NCBI RefSeq assembly: GCF_003604195.1
Contig: NZ_QXGR01000004.1
Span: 1-64,000 of the forward strand
Origin: Simplicispira lacusdiani
GTDB lineage: Bacteria; Pseudomonadota; Gammaproteobacteria; Burkholderiales; Burkholderiaceae_C
Length of the DNA: 64,000 nt
Reading direction: 5' to 3'
The translations under genes were made by a program, and so were the position numbers. The notes under the pieces are model-generated. The model ran no database searches. It saw only the letters and a list, made by a program, of their open reading frames with translations, and was not told the origin of the DNA. Within the stretch, counting starts at the first letter, position 1, and every line of letters begins with the position of its first letter. This document shows positions 10,639 through 20,122 of the stretch, piece by piece.

Positions 10639-10671
10639 TTCCCTGTTCCCTGGCGCGGACCCGCGCCGGGG

Positions 10672-12381
10672 TCAGAACGATTCCCAGTGGGTGTCGTCGG
10701 CCGTGGCGGCGGGCAGCTTGGCCGCCGTGGTACGCGGGGCCGGCGCCTGGCGCACGGCGGCTGGTGCCGGACGGGCGGGCGGGCGGTGCGCGGCGGGCGC
10801 GCGGACCGGGGCCGATGCCGCGTGGCCCGCGCCCAGCTGGAACACCGCCACCGATTCCACGAGGGCCTGGGCCTGGGCGTTGAGGCTGCTCGCGGCGGCG
10901 GCCATTTCCTCCACCAGCGCGGCGTTCTGCTGCGTGGTCTGGTCCATCTGCGTGACGGCCTCGCTCACCTGCGCCACGCCCGACGCCTGTTCGCGGCTCG
11001 CCGAGCTGATTTCTCCCATCAGGTCGGTCACGCGGCGGATGCTGTCCACCACCTCGCCCATGGTCTCGCCCGCCTGGTTCACGAGGGTGCTGCCCTGCTG
11101 CACCTGCTCCACGCTGGCGTGGATCAGGGCCTTGATCTCCCGGGCCGCGTCGGCGCTGCGCCCGGCCAGGCTGCGCACCTCGCTGGCCACCACGGCAAAG
11201 CCCCGGCCCTGCTCGCCCGCGCGCGCCGCTTCCACGGCGGCATTCAAGGCCAGGATGTTGGTCTGGAAGGCGATGCCGTCGATCACGCCGATGATGTCGC
11301 TGATCTTGTGGGAGCTTTCGTTGATGCCCTTCATGGTCTGCACCACCTGGCCCACCGCGTCGCCGCCCCGGGCCGCCACGGTCGAGGCGCTCTGCGCCAG
11401 CTCATTGGCCAGGCGGGCGCTGTCGGCGTTCTGCCGCACCGTCGCGCCCAGCTCTTCCATCGAGGCCGCGGTCTGTTCCAGCGCGCTGGCCTGGCTTTCC
11501 GTGCGCGCGGACAGGTCCTGGTTGCCCTGGGCGATCTCCGCGCTGGCCATGGCCACGCTTTCCGAGCCGCGCCGCACCTGGGACACCACCTCGGCCAGGC
11601 CCGCCTGCATGGTGGACAGCTGCGCCAGCAGGCTCTGCGTGTCTCCGGCGCGCACGGCCACCGTGCGCGTGAAGTCACCCTGCGCCACGGCGCGTGCCAG
11701 GTCGGCGGCGGTGCGGGGCTCGCCGCCCAGCTCGCGCAGCAGGCTGCGCGTGATCAGCGTGCCCAGGCCCGCAGCCAGCGCCAGCGCCAGCAGGCCCAGC
11801 GCGATGAGCGTGGTGCGTGCCGTCTGGTAGGTGGCGGTGGCGGCGCTGGCATCGGCGGCGATGCCGGCCGATTCATGCTCGATCATGGCCGCGATGGCTT
11901 CCTTGTAGGCGCCCAGCACGGGCCGCAGCTTGCCGCTCAGGTAGGCCTTGGCCTCGTCCGGCTGGTCGGCCAGGATCAGGGCCACCAGGGCTTCCTGGCC
12001 GGCGATGTACCGGCTGCGCTGTTCGGTGACGCGGTTCAGAAGCTGCCGGTCCGGTCCGGCCGTCATGCTTTTCTCCAGCTCCTCGATGCGCGCGCCGATC
12101 GTCTTGCGCGCCTGGGCGATCACCTCGACCTGGCGCTGCCGGTCGGCGCCCTCCTGTGTCAGCATCATGTTGCGCAGGGCGATGGCGATGGCGTCAACCT
12201 GGGTCAGGATCGTCGTCGATGCCGAGATCCGGGGCCAGCGTTCGTGGGCGATCTGGCCCAGGTCGGCCTTCATGCGGCCCATCGAGACCAGGCCCATGCC
12301 GATGCACAGGAGCAGCAGCGCGCAGACGGCGCCAAAGCCGGTGCTCAGGCGCGTGCGCACCTTCCAGGCTGATATATCCAT
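10672..12381 (-). CDS. Methyl-accepting chemotaxis protein with CheR-binding pentapeptide
   Basis: A 569-residue chemoreceptor in the inner membrane. TM1 (about residues 11-33) is followed by a periplasmic four-helix-bundle domain, TM2 (about 193-213, [17 protein letters not shown]), HAMP, and a long signalling domain whose hairpin tip [20 protein letters not shown] is fully conserved. The C-terminus is a Pro/Ala-rich linker ending in HWESF, matching the xWxxF tether that recruits CheR/CheB in Tsr/Tar-type receptors. Start ATG 12381 follows GGAGATCTTCCC; 26 further in-frame residues upstream look non-coding. No chemotaxis kinase genes are nearby, so it is an orphan receptor with unknown ligand. 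Confidence 0.92.
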   Translation of the reverse strand: MDISAWKVRTRLSTGFGAVCALLLLCIGMGLVSMGRMKADLGQIAHERWPRISASTTILTQVDAIAIALRNMMLTQEGADRQRQVEVIAQARKTIGARIEELEKSMTAGPDRQLLNRVTEQRSRYIAGQEALVALILADQPDEAKAYLSGKLRPVLGAYKEAIAAMIEHESAGIAADASAATATYQTARTTLIALGLLALALAAGLGTLITRSLLRELGGEPRTAADLARAVAQGDFTRTVAVRAGDTQSLLAQLSTMQAGLAEVVSQVRRGSESVAMASAEIAQGNQDLSARTESQASALEQTAASMEELGATVRQNADSARLANELAQSASTVAARGGDAVGQVVQTMKGINESSHKISDIIGVIDGIAFQTNILALNAAVEAARAGEQGRGFAVVASEVRSLAGRSADAAREIKALIHASVEQVQQGSTLVNQAGETMGEVVDSIRRVTDLMGEISSASREQASGVAQVSEAVTQMDQTTQQNAALVEEMAAAASSLNAQAQALVESVAVFQLGAGHAASAPVRAPAAHRPPARPAPAAVRQAPAPRTTAAKLPAATADDTHWESF

Positions 12382-12596
12382 GGGAAGATCTCCGTGAGAG
12401 TAGGAGCCGGCCGGTGGGCCGGCGGGTCGTGGCGGGCTGGATGCCGCCCTGGCGGGCAACCCGGTAGGGTTGTGCGAATGAGATGTAACCGCATGTTATT
12501 CAGGGCAGGCTTGCAAAAAGCTTGCAGCCAGTGAAAGGGCCTGGCGTCCATAAGGGTTTGCCCGCAGTGGCGTGGCGCGGGAGCGGGGCGGCGGGG

Positions 12597-15500
12597 TCAG
12601 ATCTGGATGCCATATCCCGTCCATGTGGCGTCGGGTTTCCAGTGGCGCACCCAGCCGGGCAGCTCGCTGGCGGGCATGGGGCGGGCAATGCCGTAGCCCT
12701 GCGCCTGCTCGCAGCCCAGGGGGATCAGCAGGCTGCCGTGCGCGATGGTCTCCACCCCCTCGGCGATGACTTCGCGGCGGAAGGCGTCGGCCAGGCCGAT
12801 GACGCCCCGCACGATGGCCAGGTCGTCCGGGTCGCTCTGCATGTCGCGCACGAAGCTCTGGTCGATCTTGATGACCTCGGCGTTCAGGCGCTTGAGGTAG
12901 GTGAGCGAGGAGTAGCCGGTGCCGAAATCGTCGAGCGCGAAGCGCACGCCCAGCGCCTGGCAGCGGTGCATGATGTCGGAGACATGGGCGATGTCCTCCA
13001 GCGCGCTGGTTTCCAGGATTTCCAGCTCCAGGCGGTCGGGCCGCACGTCGGGCTGGGCCGCGAGCAGTTCCGCCAGCCGCTTCACGAAGCCCTCGGTCTG
13101 CAGCTGCAGGGCGTCGATGTTCACGCTCACCGCCAGGTCCAGCCCCTCGGTCCGCCATTGCGCCATCTGGCGCAGCGCCGTGGCCAGCACCCATTCACCC
13201 ACCTCGATGCTGATGGCGTGGCCCGCCATGGCCGGCAGGAAACTGGCGGGCGAGAGCAATCCACGCTCGGGGTGCTGCCAGCGGATCAGGGCCTCCGCAC
13301 CGAGGACCACGCCGGTGCGCATGTTCACCTTGGGCTGGTAGTGCAGCACGAACTCTTCGCGCGCCAGGGCCTTGCGGATGCGGTCGATCTCCTCGCGCTG
13401 GGTCTTCACGGCGGTGTCGTGGGCCACGTCGAACAGGTGGTAGCGGTTCTTGCCCGCCTGCTTGGCCAGGTACATGGCCTGGTCGGCGTGGCGGATGAGC
13501 AGGTCGGGCTCCACGCCGTCGGTGGGGTACAGCGTCACGCCGATGCTGGCCGAGACCTGCAGCAGGGCGTCGCCCACGTGCATCGGGTCGGCGGCCGCGT
13601 GCAGCATGCGTTCCAGCACGGGCTCGCAGTCCTGCGCGTGCTCCAGGTCCACCAGCACGGCCACGAATTCGTCGCCGCCGATGCGCGAGAGGGTGTCGCC
13701 ATCGCGCAGAGCGGTCTTGAGGCGGTGGGCCAGCGCCACCAGCAGTTCGTCGCCGCGCTCGTGGCCATGGTGGTCGTTGACGGATTTGAAGCCGTCCAGA
13801 TCGAGGAAGGCCACCGCCAGCGACTGGCCCGTGCGCTGGCAGCGCAGCATGGACTGCTGCAGCCGGTCGGCCAGCAGCACGCGGTTGGGCAGGCCGGTCA
13901 GCGCGTCGTAGTGGGCCACATGCTCCAGCTGGCGCTCGTTCTCCTTGATCTCGGTGATGTCGGTGAACAGCGACACGTAGTGCTGCACTTCCCCGCTGGC
14001 GCTGTGCACGGCGCTGATGGTGATGATTTCGGCGAACAGCGAGCCATCCTTGCGGCGGTTCCACATCTCGCCCGTCCAGTGGCCCTGCGCCGTGAGGGTG
14101 CGCCAGAGGGCGGCATAGAACTCGGGGCTCTGCCGTCCCGACTGGAGCATGCGCGGGTTGTTGCCCAGCGCCTCCTCGCGCGTGTAGCCGGTGATCTGCG
14201 TGAACGTGTCGTTCACATCGATGATGGTGCCGCGCGGGTCGGTGATCATGATGCCCTCGCGCGCGTGGGTGAACACGCTGGCCGCCAGCTGCAGCTTCTC
14301 GTGCGACTGCATGCGCTCGGTGACGTCGTGGAACGATCCCACCATGGTGAGAGCCCGGCCCCGGGCGTCACGCTCGGTCACGCGGCCGCGCCACAGGCCC
14401 CAGATCCAGCGGCCATCCTTGTGCCGGATGCGCTGCGCGGCCTCGAACTGCTCGGTCACGCCTTTCAGGCAGATGCGCAGCGAGCGGTCCAGCGTGCGCA
14501 GGTCGTCGGGGTGCGTCCGGTGCCGCCAGGTGTCCACCGGGAGCTGGGCCATCTCGTCGGGGGTGTAGCCGAAGATGCGCGCCAGGATCTCGTCGCTGTG
14601 CACCGTCTGGGTTGGCAGGTCCCAGCGCCACATGCCCATCTGGGCGATCAGCATCGCCTGGTCGATGCGGTCCTTGGCCGCCTGAAGCTCGCGGCGCTGG
14701 GCATCGAGCTCGGCCTCGATCCGCAGCCGGTCCGCCACCATGGTGTTGAAGCCCGTGGCCAGTTCGACCAGTTCCACGGGGCCGGAGGGCTCGGCCAGCA
14801 CGCCTTGCCCACCCTGGCTGAACTCCTGCACGGCCTGCCTCAGCGAGCCGATAGGGCGCTCGATGCGGCGCGCCAGCGCCAGGGCGAACAGCACCAGGCC
14901 CAGGATGATGAACATGCCCAGGGCGGCGTTGGTGAGGGCGCGGCTGCGGGTGTGCTCGGCGATCGGGGCGCTGGGCACGCCGAAGAATGCGACCCAGTCG
15001 GTTTCCGGGATGGGCGTGGTGGAGTAGTAGCGCGCGATGCCGTCAATGCCGGCCAGCTCGAAATCGCCGCTGCGCATCTCGGCGATCTTGCTGGCCGTGG
15101 CCCAGTCGGGCCGGGTGCCGATGAGGCCTCCCGGGTCTTCGTTGCGCCAGATCAGCGTGCCATCGATGCCGATGATGCCGTAGCGGCTGTCCGGCGGCAG
15201 CTCCCGTGATCCCAGGCTGGGGCGGAACGCCCGCAGGTTGAGGGGCAGGTGCACCGCGCCCACGACCTCGCCGCCGGGTTCGCGCACGGGCATGCTCAGC
15301 ACCGAGACCCACTTGCCCGTGATCGGGCCGATGTGGGGCCGCCCGACGCTGAAGCGCTGCTCGGCCATGACCTTCTGGAACCAGTCGGTGCCGCCCACGT
15401 TCACCGGCCGGTTGGCCGGCAGCGGCACGGCCGAGCACAGCGTGTTGCCCACGCGGTCGGTGTAGACGATGTTGGAATACTCGGGTGTCAGCGTGTGCAG

Positions 15501-15764
15501 GTCCGCCAGCACGCTGTCGCACTGCAGGGGGTCCATGGCCTGGACCCGGGGGCGTTCGGCGATCAGGCGCAAGGTCTCGTGCGTGGATGCGATCTTGCGC
15601 GACAGGTCGGCGGCGATGCTGGCCGCCAGCGGGCGCTGCGCCGCCCGCGCCTGGGCCAGCGTGTCCTCCGCGTCGCGCAGCACGTTGTAGCCGAGCGTCC
15701 CGATCAGCGGGATGACCAGTGCAACCACCAGCAGCAGGAGATAGGCGCGGAGAGGGGCTTTCAT
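12597..15764 (-). CDS. Membrane c-di-GMP enzyme: Cache, HAMP, two PAS, GGDEF and EAL
   Basis: A 1055-residue signalling protein. TM1 is near residues 6-27 (LLLLVVALVIPLIGTLGYN). A periplasmic Cache-like sensor follows, then TM2 (LGMFIILGLVLFALALA), HAMP and two PAS domains (IFGYTPDEM and ITGYTREEALGNNPRMLQSG). GGDEF is intact at 696-700, with the RxxD inhibitory site five residues before it. EAL is intact at 824-826 (GAEALIRW), with DDFGTGYSSL and IAEGVET. Both synthesis and hydrolysis of c-di-GMP are therefore possible; PAS or Cache input may decide which dominates. Start ATG 15764 puts TM1 at the N-terminus. Confidence 0.92.
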   Translation of the reverse strand: MKAPLRAYLLLLVVALVIPLIGTLGYNVLRDAEDTLAQARAAQRPLAASIAADLSRKIASTHETLRLIAERPRVQAMDPLQCDSVLADLHTLTPEYSNIVYTDRVGNTLCSAVPLPANRPVNVGGTDWFQKVMAEQRFSVGRPHIGPITGKWVSVLSMPVREPGGEVVGAVHLPLNLRAFRPSLGSRELPPDSRYGIIGIDGTLIWRNEDPGGLIGTRPDWATASKIAEMRSGDFELAGIDGIARYYSTTPIPETDWVAFFGVPSAPIAEHTRSRALTNAALGMFIILGLVLFALALARRIERPIGSLRQAVQEFSQGGQGVLAEPSGPVELVELATGFNTMVADRLRIEAELDAQRRELQAAKDRIDQAMLIAQMGMWRWDLPTQTVHSDEILARIFGYTPDEMAQLPVDTWRHRTHPDDLRTLDRSLRICLKGVTEQFEAAQRIRHKDGRWIWGLWRGRVTERDARGRALTMVGSFHDVTERMQSHEKLQLAASVFTHAREGIMITDPRGTIIDVNDTFTQITGYTREEALGNNPRMLQSGRQSPEFYAALWRTLTAQGHWTGEMWNRRKDGSLFAEIITISAVHSASGEVQHYVSLFTDITEIKENERQLEHVAHYDALTGLPNRVLLADRLQQSMLRCQRTGQSLAVAFLDLDGFKSVNDHHGHERGDELLVALAHRLKTALRDGDTLSRIGGDEFVAVLVDLEHAQDCEPVLERMLHAAADPMHVGDALLQVSASIGVTLYPTDGVEPDLLIRHADQAMYLAKQAGKNRYHLFDVAHDTAVKTQREEIDRIRKALAREEFVLHYQPKVNMRTGVVLGAEALIRWQHPERGLLSPASFLPAMAGHAISIEVGEWVLATALRQMAQWRTEGLDLAVSVNIDALQLQTEGFVKRLAELLAAQPDVRPDRLELEILETSALEDIAHVSDIMHRCQALGVRFALDDFGTGYSSLTYLKRLNAEVIKIDQSFVRDMQSDPDDLAIVRGVIGLADAFRREVIAEGVETIAHGSLLIPLGCEQAQGYGIARPMPASELPGWVRHWKPDATWTGYGIQI

Positions 15765-16014
15765 CAGGGCGGGTTCAGGGCCGGGAAGAATGGGTGTGCT
15801 GGCGTGTCCACGGGATCGCCTTGCGGGCCATTGGGCCTGGGGAAACCGTCCGTGTCCACGGCAAGCACGTACCAAGCATGGGGCGATGGCGGCGCATGTG
15901 CTGCCCGCGCGCTCAATCCCCCCTGGGTTGCGAGGGGTTCATGCCGGGGTGAAGGCGTGAAATTGTTTCGACGTGTAAACGTCGTCGCGCCCCGGGGTGG
16001 CCGCTAGGCTTGGG

Positions 16015-16683
16015 TCAGGGCCGTAGATCGGGCGAGGGCGTCGCGGGCACGCCCTGGTCCAGCGCCGCCTGGTGCTGGGCCGCCAGCGCGCGCTGGTAGG
16101 CCGGGCGCTGCCGCAGCCGCTGCCAGTAGGCACGCGTGGCGGGGCCGAATTGCGGCTCCAGGCCCAGGTGCCAGGCCAGCAGCAGCGCGTAGCCCACCGC
16201 CACGTCGGCCGCGGTGAAGCGGCCGGCGCACAGCCATTCGCCGTGGCCGAGCGCGGCCTCCACGGCGCGCAGCCGCGCCAGGAACCAGCGGCCGTAGTCC
16301 TGCGCCACCTGGGGCTGCAGGCGCTCGGGCGGCTCGAAATGCGTGTAGCGCAACACCAGGGTCAGCGGGAAGGTCAGGGTGGCGTCGCTCATGTGCAACC
16401 AGTTGAGGTAGCCGCCGAACGCCGGATCGCTGGCCTCCACGCCCAGGCCCGCCTCGGGCTGCAGGGCGGCGAGGTACTGGCACATGGCGCCCGACTCGGT
16501 CATGCGCGTCTCGCCATGCACCAGCAGGGGCACGGTGCCCAGCGGGTTGTGGCCGAGAAAATCCCGCGCATGCACGCGCGGCGGGAACGGCAGCATGTGG
16601 AGCTGGTAGGGGCGCCGCAGCTCTTCGAGCATCCACAGGGGGCGGAACGAGCGGGCGCTGACGCAGTGGTGGAGGTGGATCAT
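16015..16683 (-). CDS. Glutathione S-transferase family protein
   Basis: A 222-residue cytosolic GST. The thioredoxin-like N-domain includes the cis-Pro segment GTVPLLVHG and the glutathione gamma-Glu contact TESGAMCQYL (Glu-Ser). The helical C-domain follows, with FTAADVAVGYALLLAW as the N-capping box region. Start ATG 16683 opens with the beta strand MIHLHHCVSARSFRPLW, where Ser or Cys near residues 8-10 could activate glutathione. Substrate unknown. It lies on the same strand as the AraC regulator gene, 71 bp downstream of its stop, so a shared transcript is possible. It does not continue upstream as a fusion, although its frame stays open far across the neighbouring genes. Confidence 0.88.
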   Translation of the reverse strand: MIHLHHCVSARSFRPLWMLEELRRPYQLHMLPFPPRVHARDFLGHNPLGTVPLLVHGETRMTESGAMCQYLAALQPEAGLGVEASDPAFGGYLNWLHMSDATLTFPLTLVLRYTHFEPPERLQPQVAQDYGRWFLARLRAVEAALGHGEWLCAGRFTAADVAVGYALLLAWHLGLEPQFGPATRAYWQRLRQRPAYQRALAAQHQAALDQGVPATPSPDLRP

Positions 16684-16754
16684 GGGCAGTGAAATTTCCA
16701 GCGCCTTCAGTCTATTGGCGGGGGCGGCACAAAAGCTGCCAGCGGCGGCGCGGA

Positions 16755-17819
16755 TCACGCCGGAGAGCGTGCCTTGCGGCGGAATTCGGCGGGAGACTGT
16801 CCCGTCCAGCCCCGGAACGCGCGGATGAAGCTCTTGTCGTTGGTGAAGCCCGCCTCGTGCGCCACCTGCTTGATGGGGCGGTCGGTGCGGTGCAGCAGGG
16901 CGATGGCGCGCTCGCGCCGCACCTCGTCCTTGAGTCCCTGCAGCGAGGCGCCCTCGTCCTTGAGCTGGCGGTGCAGGGTGCGGGGCGACAGGTGCAGGCG
17001 CTGCGCCAGGGCCTCGGCGCTGTGCGCGGCGCCCGGATCGGCGGCCAGGGCATGGCGCACGCGCTGCACCAGCAGGCGGTCGCGCCGGTACTGCAGCACC
17101 GTGAGCGGCAGGGCGCGCTGCAGCATCAGGCGCAGCGCGGCCTCGTCGCGTTGCAGCGGGAGCTGCAGGTAGCGCGCGTCGAAGCGGAGGGCGGCCGGGC
17201 CGGTGCCAAAGCGCGTGGGGCCCGGGAACAGCACGGCATAGGCGTCGTGGTGCGCGGGCCGGGGGAACGGAAACTGCGCGCCCAGCAGCGGAATGCGCGA
17301 GTCGATGAACCAGCAGGCCAGGCCGTGCGCGTTGCGCAGCACCGACACCGGGCAGAACTCGCGGAACGGCCCGAGGTCGCGGTGGGCGGTGAGCGAGAGC
17401 GTGGCCGTGCCGCCCTCGCTCTCCAGGTGCAGCGTGACGTCCTCCTGCAGCAGGCCATGGTGGCGGCACCAGCGCAGGAGCGCCACGCCCAGCGTGGGCG
17501 AACTGATGGAGGCGCGCGCCAGCAGCCCATAGCTGCCCCAGGGCAGGCGGCGCTGGAACCAGCCCAGCGCCTCGTCGTCCAGCGCCTGCATGGCCAGACC
17601 CGACAACCGCTCGAACTGCCAGGCGGTCACGCGGGCGGCAGGGTTTTCCACTTCCTGTGGCGCGATTTGTGCCTGTTGCAGCAGTGGGACGGGGTCGCGC
17701 CCGGCCTGCAGGCAGGCCTGCACGATGGCCTGGACGAAGGCCATGGGCGTAACGGCGGGGGACGCCGGTGCGGGCGAGGCCAGGGGGGCGGAGGGCGCGG
17801 AGCGGGCGGATGTGTTCAC
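16755..17819 (-). CDS. AraC-family transcriptional regulator (OruR/ArgR-like type)
   Basis: A 354-residue regulator. The N-terminal two thirds form the 'arabinose-binding domain of AraC regulators' type module (FCPVSVLRNAHGLACWFIDSRIPL). The C-terminal AraC DNA-binding domain has two helix-turn-helix units (SAEALAQRLHLSPRTLHRQL and PIKQVAHEAGFTNDKSFIRA) and FRGWTGQSPAEFRR. A GTG at 17819 is the best start because it leaves an Ala/Pro-rich tail of usual length; a Met further in (PMAFVQAIV) is an alternative. It is transcribed away from mccB across a 157-bp gap, so control of the leucine genes or of itself is plausible. Effector unknown. Confidence 0.85.
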   Translation of the reverse strand: MNTSARSAPSAPLASPAPASPAVTPMAFVQAIVQACLQAGRDPVPLLQQAQIAPQEVENPAARVTAWQFERLSGLAMQALDDEALGWFQRRLPWGSYGLLARASISSPTLGVALLRWCRHHGLLQEDVTLHLESEGGTATLSLTAHRDLGPFREFCPVSVLRNAHGLACWFIDSRIPLLGAQFPFPRPAHHDAYAVLFPGPTRFGTGPAALRFDARYLQLPLQRDEAALRLMLQRALPLTVLQYRRDRLLVQRVRHALAADPGAAHSAEALAQRLHLSPRTLHRQLKDEGASLQGLKDEVRRERAIALLHRTDRPIKQVAHEAGFTNDKSFIRAFRGWTGQSPAEFRRKARSPA

Positions 17820-17976
17820 GGGGTGCAGTTTGGCCTTTCGTGGCGTTATTTGCAACCACGCTGGCAACCTTGACGACGCACCCGGGCGTATTCTCGGGGC
17901 TGAACCATCGCGCTGGAATGGCGCAGGCAAGAGCCTTCCGGGCTCGTTGCCCCCACCCGCCCCTTGAAAGAGCCCC

Positions 17977-19584
17977 ATGCCTGTTTTGCAGACCCAACTC
18001 AATGCCCGCTCGGCCGACTTCCAGGCCAACGCCGCCGCCATGCGCACGGTGGTGGACGACCTGAACGCGCAGATCGCCAAGACCTTCGAAGGCGGTGGCG
18101 AGGCCGCGCGCGCCAAGCATGTGGCGCGCGGCAAGCTGCTGCCGCGCGAGCGCGTGGCGAACCTGCTCGACCCCGGCACGCCCTTCCTGGAACTGGCGCC
18201 GCTGGCCGCGCTGAACATGTACAACAACGACGCGCCGGGCGCGGGCCTGATCGCCGGCATCGGCCGCGTGAGCGGGGTGGACTGCATGATCGTGTGCAAC
18301 GACGCCACGGTGAAGGGCGGCACCTACTACCCCATGACGGTGAAGAAGCACCTGCGCGCGCAGGAAGTGGCGGCGCAGAACCGCCTGCCCTGCATCTACC
18401 TCGTGGACTCCGGTGGCGCCAACCTGCCCAACCAGGACGACGTGTTCCCCGACCGCGAGCATTTCGGCCGCATCTTCTTCAACCAGGCCAACATGAGCGC
18501 GCAAGGCATCTCCCAGATCGCCGTGGTCATGGGCAGTTGCACGGCCGGCGGCGCCTACGTGCCCGCGATGAGCGATGAATCCATCATCGTGAAGAATCAG
18601 GGCACCATCTTCCTGGGCGGCCCGCCGCTGGTGAAGGCCGCCACGGGCGAGGTGGTCAGCAGCGAGGACCTGGGCGGTGGCGACGTGCACACGCGCCTGT
18701 CGGGCGTGGCCGACCACCTGGCGCAGAACGATCTGCACGCGCTCAAGCTGGCGCGCCACGCGGTCGCGAATTTGAATAAAAACAAGCCGCAAACGCCCGC
18801 CGATACTGCGCCAGTAGCTCCTAAATATGCAGCGGAAGAGCTGTACGGCGTGATCCCCGTGGACACGCGCAAGCCCTTCGACGTGCGCGAGATCATTGCC
18901 CGCATCGTCGACGGCAGCGAGTTCGACGAGTTCAAGGCGCGCTTTGGCAGCACCCTGGTGTGCGGCTTCGCCCGTGTCGAGGGCATGCAGGTCGGCATCA
19001 TCGCCAACAACGGCATCCTGTTCAGCGAGAGCGCGCAGAAGGGCGCGCACTTCATCGAGCTGTGCTGCCAGCGCAAGATCCCGCTGGTGTTCCTGCAGAA
19101 CATCACCGGCTTCATGGTGGGCCGCAAGTACGAGAACGAAGGCATCGCGCGCCACGGTGCCAAGCTGGTGACGGCCGTGGCCACGGCGGCCGTGCCCAAG
19201 TTCACCATCATCATCGGCGGCAGCTTCGGCGCCGGCAACTACGGCATGTGCGGCCGCGCCTACAGCCCGCGCTTCCTCTGGATGTGGCCCAACGCGCGCA
19301 TCTCCGTGATGGGCGGCGAGCAGGCCGCCAGCGTGCTGGCCACCGTCAAGCGCGACGGCATCGAAGGCAAGGGCGGCCAGTGGAGCATGGAGGAGGAAGA
19401 GGCCTTCAAGGCCCCCATCCGCCGCCAGTACGAAGAGCAGGGCCACCCCTACTACGCCACCGCGCGCCTGTGGGACGACGGTGTGATCGACCCCGCCGAC
19501 ACGCGCCGCGTGCTGGCGCTGGGCCTCTCGGCCACGCGCAACGCGCCCATCGAGGACACCAAGTTCGGCGTGTTCCGCATGTAA
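17977..19584 (+). CDS. liuB: Methylcrotonyl-CoA carboxylase, carboxyltransferase (beta) subunit
   Basis: Transfers the carboxyl group from biotin on LiuD to 3-methylcrotonyl-CoA. The 535-residue protein has both halves of the carboxyltransferase fold: [20 protein letters not shown] and [16 protein letters not shown] in the N-half, [32 protein letters not shown] and [13 protein letters not shown] in the C-half. The linker between the halves (about residues 265-285, [19 protein letters not shown]) is encoded by a reversed family A repeat. The linker has about the length found in other MCC beta subunits, so the repeat seems to replace rather than lengthen it. First gene of the second liu block. 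Confidence 0.94.
   Translation: MPVLQTQLNARSADFQANAAAMRTVVDDLNAQIAKTFEGGGEAARAKHVARGKLLPRERVANLLDPGTPFLELAPLAALNMYNNDAPGAGLIAGIGRVSGVDCMIVCNDATVKGGTYYPMTVKKHLRAQEVAAQNRLPCIYLVDSGGANLPNQDDVFPDREHFGRIFFNQANMSAQGISQIAVVMGSCTAGGAYVPAMSDESIIVKNQGTIFLGGPPLVKAATGEVVSSEDLGGGDVHTRLSGVADHLAQNDLHALKLARHAVANLNKNKPQTPADTAPVAPKYAAEELYGVIPVDTRKPFDVREIIARIVDGSEFDEFKARFGSTLVCGFARVEGMQVGIIANNGILFSESAQKGAHFIELCCQRKIPLVFLQNITGFMVGRKYENEGIARHGAKLVTAVATAAVPKFTIIIGGSFGAGNYGMCGRAYSPRFLWMWPNARISVMGGEQAASVLATVKRDGIEGKGGQWSMEEEEAFKAPIRRQYEEQGHPYYATARLWDDGVIDPADTRRVLALGLSATRNAPIEDTKFGVFRM
18769..18830 (-). repeat. Family A dispersed repeat, copy 3, inside mccB (reverse orientation)
   Basis: Read on the minus strand it gives ATTTAGGAGCTACTGGCGCA near one end and TTGTTTTTATTCAAA at the other, the family layout. 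It is clearly AT-richer than the surrounding gene. It is read in the antisense direction relative to the repeat and stays open, encoding the linker between the two carboxyltransferase halves. Confidence 0.75.
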
Positions 19585-19612
19585 GAACGCACGCCGCCAC
19601 ACGGAACGCACC

Positions 19613-20122
19613 ATGGACGCCGCAGCCCACTTTGGCCAGCTCGCACGCTACAACGTGTGGGCCACCGAGCGCCTGCTTCAAGCCGTGGACGCGCTGCCCG
19701 AGGCGGACTACCGGCGTGACCTGGGCCTGTTCTTCCGCGGCATCCACGGCACGCTCAACCACCTGCTGGTGGGCGAGCACCTGTTGTGGTTCGTGCGCTT
19801 CGCCGAGGGCGGCTCGCCGCGCGTGGCGCTGGACGCCGAGGTGGAGAGCGACCGCGCGCGCCTGGCCGCGCGCCTGCGCGAGGGCGCGGCGCGCTGGGAG
19901 CCGTTGATCGCCGGTATCGAGCCGGCGCGCTGGAGCGGCCTGTTGTCGTACACCACCATGCGCGGCACCCCAGCATCGCTGCCGTTCGCCGCCACGCTGG
20001 CGCATGTGTTCAACCACGGCACGCACCACCGCGGGCAGATCACGGCGGCGCTCACCGCGCTCGGCCAGCCCTGCCCAGAGCTCGATCTCGTCTATTTCCT
20101 GCAGAACCCGCATTTGCCATGA
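19613..20122 (+). CDS. DinB-family protein
   Basis: A 169-residue four-helix-bundle protein of the DinB/YfiT type. Candidate metal ligands are His in GTLNHLLVGEHLLW and HGTHHRGQI, the family's HxxxH-type pattern that usually binds Ni or Zn. Members include bacillithiol or mycothiol transferases and many proteins of unknown role. It lies inside the liu block, 28 bp after liuB, and its stop overlaps the start of the hydratase gene (ATGA), so it is translated with the pathway. A thiol-conjugate or CoA-related function can be guessed at but is not shown. Confidence 0.85.
   Translation: MDAAAHFGQLARYNVWATERLLQAVDALPEADYRRDLGLFFRGIHGTLNHLLVGEHLLWFVRFAEGGSPRVALDAEVESDRARLAARLREGAARWEPLIAGIEPARWSGLLSYTTMRGTPASLPFAATLAHVFNHGTHHRGQITAALTALGQPCPELDLVYFLQNPHLP

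Noticed and set aside
12522-15209. An 895-residue plus-strand frame opposite the GGDEF-EAL gene
   Set aside because: Antisense shadow without recognisable domains; the minus strand has complete Cache, PAS, GGDEF and EAL motifs.
15765-16014. Small plus-strand frames in the gap between the GGDEF-EAL and GST genes
   Set aside because: They lack ribosome binding sites and recognisable protein features; the gap more likely holds the promoter of the GGDEF-EAL gene.
16015-19614. A 1199-residue minus-strand frame that looks like an N-terminal fusion to the GST
   Set aside because: Only the last 222 residues are GST. The rest lies antisense to liuB and out of frame with the AraC gene; a normal GST start is at 16683.
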